Assembly (NCBI GenBank): GCA_025345505.1
Contig: JANVCC010000030.1
Coordinates: 1 to 64,000, forward strand
Length of the DNA: 64,000 nt
Origin: Todiramphus chloris collaris
Lineage: Eukaryota > Chordata > Aves > Coraciiformes > Alcedinidae
Direction of reading: 5' to 3'
The first letter of the stretch is position 1. The number at the start of each line of letters is the position of its first letter. The notes beneath the pieces are model-generated. The model was given only the letters and a program-made list of their open reading frames with translations. It was not told the origin of the DNA and did not search any database. A program made the translations under genes and the position numbers. Positions 1 to 31,100 of this stretch are shown in pieces.

Positions 1-69
1 AATAACTTCCTGACGAGCAAATCAAATATTGCCCTAGATTATACGTTTTTCATTTTTTCTCTCACCCAG

Positions 70-116
70 ATATTTATGTTATGGTCATTATTAAAGTGGA
101 AAGTGGGGATATACAG
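70..116 (+). other. Candidate upstream exon of NMNAT3
   Basis: A 47-base block is bounded by a strong acceptor (long pyrimidine run ending CTCACCCAG) and a near-perfect donor (ACAG|GTAAGT). It contains an ATG at 76-78 followed by an open frame to the donor. Spliced to the acceptor at 2736-2737, this frame passes through the 5' part of the next exon without a stop and joins the NMNAT3 ATG in frame, adding 23 residues. The block is seen in the sequence; its use is inference. It could instead be a non-coding 5' exon or a chance pair of splice sites. Confidence 0.35.
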
Positions 117-17688
<17,572 letters not shown>

Positions 17689-17881
17689 TGTCTGACTGAA
17701 GTGAACAGTAAAGTTCTTGAGAAAGTTGCTCTTGTTAATGAGGGGAAAGTACCTCAATCCAAGATTTCTTAAATACATGTGGTGTTTTCAATTCATGGGT
17801 TTGTGTGTGTGGTAGTGCTTAAGCAAATTGAGATGCTCATCTGCATACCTTAAAATATATAAAGAACAGCTTCCTTGTGAA

Positions 17882-17906
17882 AATAAAAGTAGATCTAAAT
17901 AATAAA
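17882..17906 (+). terminator. NMNAT3: NMNAT3 polyadenylation signals
   Basis: AATAAA occurs at 17882-17887 and 17901-17906, about 200 bases after the stop codon; another lies at 18140-18145. These would give a short 3' UTR. Which one is used cannot be told. Confidence 0.6.
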
Positions 17907-18036
17907 TATTGATTGCCAGTAATGCTAAAGGGTCAAACATAGAGCCTTCCCGAGCTGTGATTCTGTAATCCTGCAGTTCTAGCTTGAAGATGCCTTACTG
18001 TTCTGAAGGGGCAAAACAAAATGAACTATAACTTTT

Positions 18037-18067
18037 CTTTATATATATATATATATTTAAATATATG
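18037..18067. repeat. AT-dinucleotide repeat
   Basis: A short TA repeat, partly broken by TTTAAA, in the NMNAT3-RBP1 spacer. Confidence 0.8.
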
Positions 18068-18145
18068 TTACCACTAAACTTTGACTTTTTAGGACCCTGA
18101 CTAACTTTTTGTGTTTTGTCAGTTTGGACAAGAGACGAAAATAAA

Positions 18146-19080
18146 TCTTTCTTTCATGTAAGCACTTAAAAATGCATGAACCATTCTTGTCACTTTTAAG
18201 CCTCTAGAGTCACAGATGACAGACAGTTCATTTGAAAAGACTCAGGGGAAAATAAATGAAAGTAGCAAAGAGGCTGTCTCACTATTTGAGCCCTAACATT
18301 AGCTGGAAAAATCCATTCTCTTACATGTTGGTCACCTATTCTGCTGATTCAGTCTGTCTCATTTTTAACAGAAGACACTTTCAAAGAATATGGAATCTCT
18401 GTAAAGTGCTACTTCTGTGTTTCAGTGTTGCTTAAATTAACTGAAAGCATGCATTCAGTAGTGATGTAGCATTTATCAATACATAGACTTAACCATTGCT
18501 TCTTAATACAAGTTTCTACCTAATAGCCTTCAGTTGACCAAACCACTTCCACTAGAATTAAGGAGCTTGTGGAACAAGTAATGCCAGACACAAATTGCTT
18601 TCATTGAAAGAGTCTGTATGATCATTTTCTGAAAAGAAGGTGGCATAAAGTAGCTGGAACATAAGGAAGAAGGATTTACCTCGAAACACACACAAGATAG
18701 CTCATATAGCTTTGGTGAATGTCCTAAACTAAAGCCATTAATTTTTTTTTTTTTCTGATTGTCATGAAAAATTAAGAGTAATATGGTTAGAAAGGATCTC
18801 CAGATAATCAGTGTCCTTACGGATAGTATATGGAAGGTGAATGCTTTCATTCTGTTTAAATCAAGTCATCGTGCTGTCATTAGAAATCTCAGAGGTTCAG
18901 CCTTGTGGAAGGATTTAAAGGCAACACTTCAACAATAATCGGATTAGAAGGACTTGCATAGCTACACAGTCTGAAAAAAAAGATAAAAGAAACCAGAGTT
19001 CAGACTCGCCACAAAGCAAGGCAGTACAGAATCAACACCCTGTTCTGAGACTTTGAATTTGACAGTTACCTAAAGGAGGG
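18146..19080 (+). promoter_or_regulatory. NMNAT3-RBP1 spacer holding the RBP1 promoter
   Basis: Under 1 kb separates the last NMNAT3 polyA signal from the RBP1 ATG, so the RBP1 core promoter and 5' UTR should be here unless a 5' exon lies further off. I see a weak TATA-like word (AGATAAAAG near 18980) and no CpG island, unlike the CpG-rich mammalian RBP1 promoter. No clear retinoic-acid response repeat is visible. Confidence 0.4.
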
Positions 19081-19153
19081 ATGCCTGCAGATTTCAATGG
19101 TTACTGGAAAATGGTCAGCAATGACAATTTTGAGGAGTATCTGAAAGCACTGG
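19081..19153 (+). CDS. RBP1: RBP1 exon 1
   Basis: Encodes residues 1-24 and one base of Asp25. The ATG follows GGAGGG (G at -3). The donor is CTGG|GTAAGG. Confidence 0.96.
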
Positions 19154-22100
19154 GTAAGGTTCCTTTTGTGTTTCTTTAATAAATAATCCATAAATACAAC
19201 CTGTCCTTGTCTTTACATGAATCTATTTTTTTTCTTGTACAGTCATAAATAATTTTTGTGAGAAATATTTATTTTCAGGAGAAGCTTACATTAACAGAGA
19301 TTAAACAGAATAGCTTGAAGAGGTAAGTGGCAGATATCAGACTTAAAAAAAGAACTCTAAGTTGAAAAAGAGTAAAATTTTTATATGTAATAAACAGACA
19401 ATACTGTACTTAATGCAGTTCTGTGTGTTGGTATTTGATATAAAGTGCTAGTATTTCTATAGAAGTGTTGCAGGCCTTATTAACCATCAAATACAAATAC
19501 TATTTTTTAGGAGTCCACATCATCAGAAAATCAACACATAAACTTATTTAAACTAAAATAACTAGGTTATGGACATTTTCCTGATGAGAAGGCTGGTCTG
19601 AAAGATCTGGATATTTATTTATCTTTGTTCGTTTAAGTTCTCCCTAGAGCTACAAGGTTCTTTTTGTGGTAGACTTTTTCTGGATTAAAATAATTCTTTT
19701 TCTTTTTCAGATGTAAATGTTGCTGTAAGAAAAATAGCAAACTTGCTAAAACCTGACAAAGAAATCCTTCAGAACGGGGATCATATGATCATTAAAACAC
19801 TAAGCACTTTTCGAAACTACATCATGGAATTTGATGTAGGAAAGGAGTTTGAGGAGGATTTGGCTGGTGTGGATGATCGCAAATGCATGGTAAGAATTAG
19901 AACCATAACAACAGATGAAAAAAATATTAATGATCTGAGGCCTTTCACAGACCACATCTGTTCACCATTTTGTGGGTCTATTTTCACAATTATTTCTGTA
20001 CTTCTCAGTTTGCCAAGATGTGCACACAGCAGTACAGTTAAGGTCACTAGTCACCGGTTCTCTACTTGCCTTGCAGCAATGTCTCATACTTTACAGTTCA
20101 ATTTTCTTATTAAAGATTTCTTTTCTACATGAGACCACAGTTTTCTCAAAGAAGATGTCTTTCTGAGGTCACTTCAGCCCAGATCTGACAGCTATATCAA
20201 GCAAAGCTTGCAGTTGTTAAGAAACAAAATAACACCAGTGGTCCAGAAAAAGTCTTATGAGAGAAGGGTCATGGAGGTGATATAAGAGATACTGGACCAC
20301 TCCCTGAGTGGTACTATGAAGAAAACCACCATAAAAGCAAAGGTTGAAAATCATTCTTGGTGTTCCCTTTTCTCATCTGTAGCTTGCGAAACTGCATGCC
20401 ATAAATGGCTTATCATTAATAGTCAACCCGTGGAATGGGAGAGACTGTGAATCAACTGTTGTTGTTTATATTGTGGACTGAGCAGACTACTGGGCAAGTT
20501 TTATCCAAGTAGCTGAACCTATAAGAAGTACAAAGTAACACGGATAAGACAAATTACACATTAAACATTAATCTATATAGCAGAGCAATCATCAGGAGAC
20601 TAGCAAAAATAACCTTAGAAATAATTCATCCGACGGGTATAGATCATTCTTTCTTTTAATGAAGGATATATCATCTAACTAGAGTTAACACATCACTAAA
20701 AATAATATTAGCACGGTGAACAGGTTAGATCTTGTGTATAATTCATTGAAATTGTATGCACCTTTCAGTTGTAAAACACATCTCCAAGTCAGTCAGGGTA
20801 GAATTTAACTAAATAATTCCAAATTGATACCAGCTGTCATGAGTAAAAGCTAAAAAGTTTTGCTGATATTTATTTCAGAAGTCAAAGGTTTGACAGTAGG
20901 AATTGATAGTCCTGTGATAGTATAGGTCCCCTCCTTCTTTTCAGTTAGGATTTTTTCATTGTTATGGTTTGTCACTCCTGGAAGCCTGACTGAACTTTCT
21001 GGAACACTGAGTTAAAATTGAGCTAGCAGTTTAAGTTTGTCCTCTTTTTTTTTGACCTTTAACTGTCACTTTCTTGTATGCAACATGTTTTTATGTGATT
21101 CTGTTTTCTTAAGTGGTATAGGTAACAGCAGGTGGTGACATCAAATCTTTGAAGATTTTGTTTCTGCTGGGAACTGAAAATTTGCTACTTTGGAATCTTG
21201 AGAAGCTCAAAAGCCATGCTAGTTTAGTTAAAGATGTGATTCCTCTGCTCTGCGAAACCAAAGATTAGGGTAGCTGATGACACAGATGTGTGGATGCAGG
21301 AGAGATCCCTAATCACAGCCCAGGGTACTTCCAAGAAGATGGTTGATACTCAGAACACTCTAAGCATAACTGAAACTGTGTACGGAGCAAGCTGCGGCAC
21401 AGCCTGGTCTCTTAAATATAGGCAAGATGTTTCCCTTCACTTAGCTCCATAATGCTATGGGGCTTTCCTGCAGCTTTTCCCAGAGATTTTATCTCTTAGG
21501 TAAAAATTAACGAAGAGTTTCTCAGTTTGTTCGGTGGTTTCAGGAAAGATGTGTTTCTGCAAGTTTAATCATACTTAATATTTAGAGTTGTTAAAAACTT
21601 GTCAGTTTGAACTTCAAAGGTAAAATGAAAGCTTATGTATTCAGGAGCATCTTTTATTCTTTGCAAATGTTGCAAGGCACACATTAAATGGTGTAGAAAG
21701 AAGTTTGGAAGATTAATATGGTATTACATTATTTTTCATATGATGTGAAGTTTGAATCGGACCATGGGATAAAGTTGGTACTACTTTGAAGAGTATGTTC
21801 ATGGTTTTAATTGGTAACATATCTCAGATGTTTAGTGTACAGAAATATAAAGTTAAATGGATAAATATGGCTTTGGTGTTTCCTGAATTGAATGTTTGAT
21901 CCTGCTATCTTCATTCTCAGTGAAGCTCCAGTCTCATCATGAAATTTCATCAATTTTAAAGATAAATTCTAGAATGTCTAGTTGTGATTAATTTGTCTCA
22001 GGTATTGCAGTAAGTAGAAAACCTTGTTTCATGAACATAAACTTTCCTGTGGAAAAAATTTACTGTGCACAAAAGAGACAAGATCTTATTGAAACAACAG

Positions 22101-25100
22101 TTAACTGAAAACCATCTCCAAAAGTATGTCTTATTTATCACCAGATAATTGTGCCTCCATTTTTCAGTATCAGTAATAAACAGTGTAGCTGTGGGAACAT
22201 ATGTGGTGAGAAACACCTACCAGTAAACATAAGAACGGGGCAGGATATGATACCAAGCAGAGAAGTTGTACCTTCACAGCCTATTTGTCTAGGCTACACA
22301 GACAAAAGTTTACAAAGAAGCTAATGGAAAAAACTTAAAGGCTGAAACAAAGGCTCAAGTTTCATGTTTCATGTCTTTACATTCTATGAATCAAAGCAGA
22401 CTGAGGATGGGATAGCTCAAACGCAAAAATTACTTCTCTAAAATTTTACTTTTCCAATAATTTTGCTGCTAAAGTCAGAGAAATTTTTTGCTTTATAGTT
22501 TTTCTCTGTTCAAGCATTTGTGTGAGACTGAATTGCTCTAGTTCACACTCATCAGAATTAATCTGTCTTTTGACAGAGAGTATAGGTAAGTGATCTGTTT
22601 AAAAAATCAAGGAATATTTTATGTTCTAAGTATAGAACAACAGAATTTCTTGGATAACTGAAAATAGCATCAGTTGCATTAGAATTCAATATTTGGATGC
22701 TTCAGTGATTCAGAGCCTTGTGCTCTTTAGTGTAGTAATTTTCTTCTCACATTGAAGCGGGAAAGGAAATGACAGTAACTGGGGACTGGTAAACAGACAG
22801 AACAGCAAGAATTTGAAACTGAAGGGGGAAAATCGTACATATGAACCATTTAGTTAACCAAAACAGAACACAAGCAGAATATAACCATGGATAAATTACC
22901 AAATAGGTGTTTAGTGTTCCATTGTTGGAACTAGTATAATTTTTAGTAATAGTTAAGACTTGCTGGGCTATGGGGTAGGGTGAGGGGTATTTGGGAGTTG
23001 CAGAATTCACTCATCAGATCTGTCATACATCTTACCATATGAAATATCTTCCAGAAAATATATAGTCATTTAACATTTAAGACAGCCACATAAGAATTGT
23101 TCATAGACACCTGACCAGCCCTCTGTCACACAGACCATGTCCCTAGTGAAAGGAGGTAAGGTGTTTGATCATGGCTCTGATTTAAATAGCAGACATGCCT
23201 AATATGAAACTGATTTCTCTCTAGTTTATATTCAGGAAAAATACAATAAAGTTTAGTTGTTCTCAACATGATTTATACTGCTGCAAGGTCAGAATAAAGC
23301 CCTGTTATAAAATCACATGGCTTATGAAGCTTATTTAACTATTTAGGCAGTGTTCCTCTGTCCCACAAATGGAATTCACAGCTGTTAATCTAGTTTAGAG
23401 TAGGTACTGGAATGAAGACTTTGCTGCCAGAAAAACAGCAACCAACAAACAACATTCCAATACTTGGAGTTTCAGTAGGGATCCCCCACAGGGTGGGAAG
23501 GCTCAAAATAAATTGTGCCTGTCTAGTAAAATGCAGGATCATCAATATGTCTTTATTAGATGCCTCTGATTCAACTATATTTTTTTCTTTACCTCTTCAA
23601 ATACTGCTCCTTTTCTTTTTGGCTTATAAGTATTTTCTCATACACTGTTGCTGGGAGGTACTTTTATGTCATTGCCAGGGTGTGTTTATGTAGGAGTCTT
23701 TTCTCAAAGCTAGTGCGCTCTCTCTGCAGTCCTGTAAATTCCCCAGCTCCTCTCTGGGTTTTTTTAGTGGGGTTTAACTTAGTGGAGGTAGCCTTCATGT
23801 AGTTTTTTGGTGACACTTCTGACCTGTTACAAACTGCTGTCCACAAGTGAGGAAGAGCAGTCATCCAGTAAGCCCCTCTGCGGGTCCAGAGAACAGAGGC
23901 CCACTCTTGGATCTGTCTCATGCTCTCTAGAAGTCTGGTTCACGCAGACTCTGTGCCTCAGCAGAGAGGAGCCCTTTCCTTTTTTCTGCCTTATTTCACG
24001 CTGTATGCTCTTTTGACATTACAGCTTATTACCTGTAAGTGATATGCTCAGCACATTTGTGCAGTGTTATCAAATGAGATCTCTAGAACCTTTTGCCATA
24101 TAATTTGTCATTAACTTCAAATTTTGCAGTGCTGTGTTCATGTCTAAAACCTGAGACTGATCAGAAGCTTTGAGCTAGTTATTCACAAAACCACTGTTAA
24201 CATGCTGAAGCTTTGTTGGGGAGGTGATTTTGGATGGGCTGAGCATTTCATCTTTTTGTGAATCCCAGAAAGCTTAGAGAGTTATGAATGCAGGAAGTGC
24301 AATCAGAAAGAATCAGCTGAAAATGTGAGAACCAGGTTTACAGAATCCAATTTTGAATGACAAACCATTAGCATTATGTACAATTGCTAAAATTACACAG
24401 AGGATAATATACACATTAATTTAAACAGTAAGTGTCTTAGAATTGATTCTTATCTTTGCACAAAGTGAATTGAATTGGCATTGGACATACACAAGTCTTC
24501 CTATTTTTGTATTATTTGTATACAATTTTATTTCAGTTTAAAAAAAAAATTTCCACCATTCTTAAGTAATAAAATATTTTGTACTGTCCAGAGTATTGAT
24601 TCTCCTCCTTCTCTGACATATTGTCACTTACATATCCTGGAGCTTTGGCCCATTTACTTTTCTGCTGCCTGGGACATGTCTATAGTCATTGCTTTCCTTC
24701 ACTGCTCTCATAAGCAAGAGTTCAAAATAAGGAATTTAATCTCTGATCCTATCTGACAGCAGCTTGGCCTTTGATCTAAAATTTGTCAATCTAATCCTAA
24801 GCCCCTTCGCTAGCAATGGGGATCCTGGCAATCACAGAAGCAAAATACTGCTTCTAGAAGTGTCTCGCCTTTTGACTACAGTGAACTTATCAGGCAGGTA
24901 CAGAATGCCCGCATTATAACCAGCTTGTCTTTCAATAACAATCTGAGCAAGTCTGTAATGGTATGAACACATTTCAGAGTCCTGTAGCTATAGATACCTA
25001 TTATGAGATGTCACATCTGCCAGTCCCACAAGCAGCTGAGAAATGCAATTGTATTGTACAGCCATTTCCTAGGAGTTAACTCGGGGAGTTCTGTTGCTGC

Positions 25101-28100
25101 GTGGCTAAAACCAGGAGTGATGAAATAGGAGGTCAGATTTACACCTGCTTCTGCAGGGTTGAACTGAAGTTAGTAAGGGAAGGAAAGTTTGGTACCGTCT
25201 TTACCAGTCGACCTAGCCATAGGATGGCTGAGTAGTATAGCCTTTGTCCAGCACCAGTATCTTGAGATACAAGTCCAGGAATCCTACCACTAATTTTTCT
25301 GCTGCGGTTGTTGTTGTTTTCTCAGTAATCTGTCTATCCACAACCTGCAAGATGCAGATTTGAGGAGATAAAAGGAGTTACAGGATGAAGAGATGACAAG
25401 CCCTGAACATGGCTGTAGCCCTTCTATTAGCAGCATGCAGCATGCTTCCTGCACAGAAGGTCACAGGTGGTGACCACAAGGTTACAGGATGCCCCTTCAC
25501 CCTATGTGAGATTTCCTCTGTGATACCAACATTAGTTTATTCTACCAGCACTTCCTTTGATGAAAATTCACCCTGCAGACTGCTTACCAGAGGTTTTTAT
25601 ATCACTTTGACACTTAGAAGAGATGAAAATGCTTTATCTTGAGAAGCTATTAAATATCTTGTTGGATATATTGCCAAGTTTGGCATGTTTGATATTTTCT
25701 TTCATGTTATTTGTATACACAGTACAGGACATAGCTCAAACTGGATTTTCCTGTGTTGTCTGACTTAAGCAATTCCTTACCATTCTTTACTCCTTCTACA
25801 GTCATAATTACAGTTGTAAAATGACTGGTCAATTTCACAAGGAGAGAATTAATTACTGGATTGAGACTGGAGCATGGAGTGTGTCGTGCAGTTTCAGAGC
25901 ATTGCAGTCATTTGCTGCACCGTAATATAGAGACAACACTCTGAAGGGAAGTAGAGGAAAAATAGAAGTGGTACTGCTGTGTTTCTCCTACAGATAGGAA
26001 ATCAATAACATATTTTTGATGAAAGGTGCTAGTTGCAATTTGTATTTGTAAATGCAATGTGTTGAAAATCTATGTAGCATTAACAAAAGATGTTCATGGA
26101 CTACGTTAAAAAAAATGTACTTTTCTTTCATTCACCTGCAAAATACATTATGTGTCTTCAGCTGCAGAGCACGTGACACAAGCCAGCACACGAGGAACAG
26201 CCAACAAGGGAATGAGAAGCACTGTGCAAAGCCAGCAGCAAATGTTTTTGCAGTTAGACTTCACTGGGAAATGCACAGTTCTCTGACTAAACAGCTGGAT
26301 GACTATTTCAATAAACTACAGAAGTCAGTATCTCTGGCTGTGGGTCAGCAGGACTTACTTACCACTAGAAGTTAAAAGTAATACCTTTTATAATTCTGCT
26401 AAACTTCACTACTGTTACTGCTACCAGAGAAAATGCAAATAAGTAGTCAATAAATTTTTTGGTTTAGTAAATATTTGATTTAGTAAATCTACCTTGTCTT
26501 ATAACTGGAAACCTTAAGAATAATTTCTTCTAGCTTTAGTTTTCAGGAAGGTGTTGTTGTTATGCACACGTATTTAAATCTTCATAACACAAATATTAAA
26601 TCACTAACAGAAGTAGGTGAATGGCCAAGTAATAAAAGGATAATACATAAATACACAAAAAAATATGTAAGACTACAGAAATCATATCATAAAACTAAAG
26701 AAAACGTGAATATTTTTTGTGTTCTTAGGCTTCAAAGGCTTATTCACCTCCCAGAGGACCTCCATTCTCTATTATTACACCTCAAGAACAAAGAGTATGT
26801 AATCTGAAAGATGTGCAATATTGGTGGTTAGAATTTTTGAGAACAGTTAAATTGAGGCAAGACTCACTTATCTCACTCCATTAACTTTTCTTGTGCTCCC
26901 TCAGTATTTTTAATCACGCTACCGACTAAATGCATTTGTAAATTATATACATTTGACCTAAGAAGTGTTTGTCTTAGGTTTAAGTATGATCAGGCAGTAG
27001 ACAAGCAAAACTTAAGCTTGCTTATGACAAACTAGATTATGTACTACCTAGTGGAAATGAATAAATTATGTCTTCCATTTATCCTACAAGTATTGTGAGA
27101 TGCTCAGAAAGGCAGGGGCCTTCAGTTTTAGACAAATACATTTTCATCTAGTTGATTCTGTTACCATCAGGAAACTGCAGCTTTTGTCCTCAAAGTTTGT
27201 CTACTTCTCCTCTTGCTTGTGGAGGAAGATGAAGAATAGGCACTGTCCTCCCAGGAATGCTGTGCTGGCAAAGATTTTTAGTCATTCCAGATAGGGGAGA
27301 GCAGCTCAGTCTCTGTAACCAGGCAAACCTTAGCTAATGCTATTATCAAAATGGTGGCAAACAAGGTTAATTATAAAAGCCTACTTTTCTGAGAAAAGCT
27401 GCTTTACATAAAAGGTAAAGCATTTCTTTATCTTGCTAGCAAGTGTGTGCTGGGAGAGGAAAACAACAGCAACCAAAGGTTCATACAGAACTGTCTTACT
27501 AGTCTGTTCGTGTTCTTAACTCTTAATTATATGATGGCAATATCCTGACCATTCTGCAAAAATAAATCCTTGCTCTTATATGCGACAAAAGAGATTATAT
27601 TTACCAACATCTGCCCTACAGGGGTATTTTAAATATTATGTTCTGGCGCAAATATCTGGGAATGTTCCAAGGCAAGCAGTTCAGTGTCTTAGCTGTCGGT
27701 AAGGGGTGGACAATTAGCAGCAGCCCGTGCATATGTAACAGCCACAGCAGCTCCAACCTCCATTAATGTTCAATGTGTCTCTCAGTAGAGATGGTTGGAA
27801 TCTAAGAACTTCCTTCAATCTGAGTTAAAAGAGAAATTGCTATCTTCTGTGTTAGTTGTGTCTTTTGTTATATGAGACATTATAGTTTGACCTTAAGAAA
27901 GAAAATATAAAAATGCTATTGATTAATCTTATTGTCATAAAGTGGTTGTTCCAGCGTATGAGAACGTTATGTTCTGCAGTATATTCTGTCCTTCATAACC
28001 TTCATAGCAAAAGAGCCACATACAAAAATCAGAAAGTGTAAGGTTTACTCATATGCCTTCAGCATTTTTATTTCTTAAAGAGAAGGCAGAGGATGATAAC

Positions 28101-31100
28101 TGGGAATACAGACTGAAAAAACAGCTTGTTTAACGGTCTGTGGTGTTATACACTCTGTGGTTATCACCAAATTGCCAAAAGCAATTAACTAATCTTGACT
28201 GGAAAAACAGAAAAGCCAGAGAAAAATGCATGTTGTTTTCTAAGATGAAACAATTTCAATCCCCCTTGGAGGCTAAAAAAGTTAACATTTCCTTGCACTA
28301 CTACAAACATTTCTCAATTGCCCCCAAGTGTTCTAAGCTAGTGAATATTATTAAGACTAATAACTTCCACAACAGGCTTTGAGTATTAGTAGTACTAACA
28401 GAGTTCGATCGTACTTTATCATGGTATATTGCCTTTGAATTCACATATAAACCAAAAAAAAAAAAAGAACTATTAAGCTAGTCTAATGATGAAACTCTGC
28501 TAAGCTAATAATGGGTAAAAATAAGTACAAGTTGCCAACCAAAGTTGCATATACAAATGCTTTGTTCCACAGTATCCCTTTCCTCTGCAAATGATGATAG
28601 AAATAGTATTCATTTTCTGATATATTATTTTTTAGAATAATCAGAAATTCTTAGATATGTTAACTTACAAATGAAACATCTTTGACTAGCATTATTTGCT
28701 ATCTTCAGTCTCCAACAGAATACATACAGATTCAAAACAGATCTAGAAGAGGATTTAAGCAATGATGACCACATTAACTGCAGCTTTACGTCAATGTGTT
28801 GTTCCTTCCTGCATTAGCATTTTATACATTGAAAAGGATATGGCTGCTTTAAAATGTGATCTACTACTTGGTTTGAATACATCATTTTACAAGAGCAAAC
28901 AGAAGAATTTGTGAATGCATTTTCCAAATCAGAGAGACTTCTAGCAAGGACACATGAGTTTATCTTTCAGAGACCCCATATGGTACAAACAGACTATATG
29001 GGATCAGTGGCAATGCCTTGCCTATGATTATCTACGCTGGCACTCTTTCTAGTGATTCATTTTCCATGCTTATTTAGTCTAAAGCTTCCCAGGGGTGGAG
29101 GCTGCTGGCTGCACTCATTAAAAGATAGTGGCTATCATGGTTATCATTTAAGAATTAATTGTTTGTGACATACACAAATTAAATAAATAGGGCTATGTAG
29201 TTCTTGAATGTTGCACTGCTTTTAGTTCCCAGAATGACAAATGCAGGCTGATTTCTTTTCTTAGAAACTACACGGGATGAATGCCCTAAATTTTCCTTCA
29301 GTGATGGATCAGAATTCATCTTCTCTCCATATCTGACTACTTATACAGGCAGTGGCTGAAGACTTGTACAAGGTAGACAGTAATTGCATAGTTAGTCCTC
29401 AGAGTCACTTCAAACAAGATGGTTTAAAAGCCATGTGCTAACATGATGTTAAACTATTCTCATGGAGCACAAACTGTCGCTGCTTTTTAGCTTCCCTCTC
29501 TAAGTATTTTACAGAATATTGCTTCTCTTTATCAGACACAAGGCAAATTGTCAGTAAAGACTAACCAAAGTAACAATCTCTAAGATGCATCCTCATATAT
29601 TTAAGCAGTTTTATGAATCAGGTCCTACTGAACTACTCAGGACAGCAACAATATTCACAAAAGCGCTGTGTTGAATCCTGCAACACCTTAACACCTCACT
29701 CTCACTCTACTCTGCCAGTCCTGGCACAGGGACACAAAGCAGGATGCTGGCAAAGTTACCAATTTGCTGACACTTCCAAACCACTCTGCTCAATGACAGA
29801 AGGCAGATTAAGACATGGGGAAAAACAGCTCAGGATTTAAATCCATATGAACAGTCCTTGTTCATCCATAGCTGCCAGTAGGTGGGTATTTTTTTCAGGT
29901 CAAACAGGTGAGGAATCCTTGTGGAAAGGTAAAACCAAACTGAATCTCACATTTTCAGCTCCTTTTGCAAATACCGTGTGAGGCTGCACATCCCTTCTGC
30001 TGCTGTATTTGTCAACAGGGAGAGAGGAGTGCTCTCTTATACAATGATTTTTATTTTTTTTCTTGCATTTAAACATCTTTCTCTCATCCTTACAGGTTTT
30101 GACAGGCAGTTGGGCAGCAACGTTGTATTTAAGCTCACTTCTTTTGTAATTATCCTAAGAGTTACATATGCTTCTTACAAGATACATTAAACATTTATTA
30201 TATCAGAGAGAAGTTTTGCTTTAAGGAAACTAATCACAATATCAGAGAATATTATAGCAACACTGAACATGTCTATTTTGTTAGACCACAGTCTCCTGGG
30301 ATGGAGATAAGCTTCTTTGTGTGCAGAATGGAGAAAAAGAAGGTCGTGGTTGGACCCAGTGGATTGAAGGAGATGAAATGCACCTGGTAAGCTCATGGAA
30401 CAGGTTTTAAATGCCACTCAGCTGAACTGGTCAGATGTAATGCAGCAGGCTGCATGCTATGTTATCTTGGCTTACTTTGACTGGTTTCTAAAGCAACAAT
30501 TTCGTTTGCAGCCATTATGCTTTTATGTCCCTTAGAAAGACTGGCTGATTTCACAGCAGTACTCCTTCTATGTTAACTGTCTGTCCACACATACCAGTTT
30601 GAAATGTTTACACTGAGGAAGACATTTAACAGAATGTCCTTCATGCAGCCTGTGAAATACACAGTATGGGAGCTGGTGAAATTATGCATACAACAATAAG
30701 CCATAAGGGGGAAACACACCATTGTTCTTTTAAAATAATTACAGGCCAGACTGCATTATAGCCTAGAGAACTAAAACAGCAATTAAGTTTTTGAAATGTC
30801 ATGTTCGTTCAGCTCATCATTTTTATTTTTCATAGTTAACAGGAACTGAAAGAAGATGCCTATTCTTTTGTCACATAGCTCTTTATAGCTCCTCACTCTT
30901 TCATCAATGTGGGTAAAAGACAGTCCTCCTGCTGAGATAAAATGCAGCCCCCTTTTCTGCTCACCATTCAGTACTATTAGCATTCCACAGTCTAAATGAA
31001 TGTTCTCTAAATATTCAAATCAATAGCAGAGTTATGAAATCTTGAAAAATTACCCCAAACCCCTTATTACTGAACACAATTTTCAGGAAGTACTGAAAGT

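Larger units (their letters stand above)
19890..30284 (+). other. RBP1: RBP1 intron 2
   Basis: This 10.4-kb intron has no recognisable gene and is free of obvious CR1. It contains a DR1-type nuclear-receptor site at 25458-25470 and a possible conserved block at about 27630-27830. Confidence 0.75.

Noticed and set aside
20041-20060. AGGTCACTAGTCACC near RBP1 exon 2 as a receptor site
   Set aside because: Only one good half-site; single AGGTCA words recur throughout the window.
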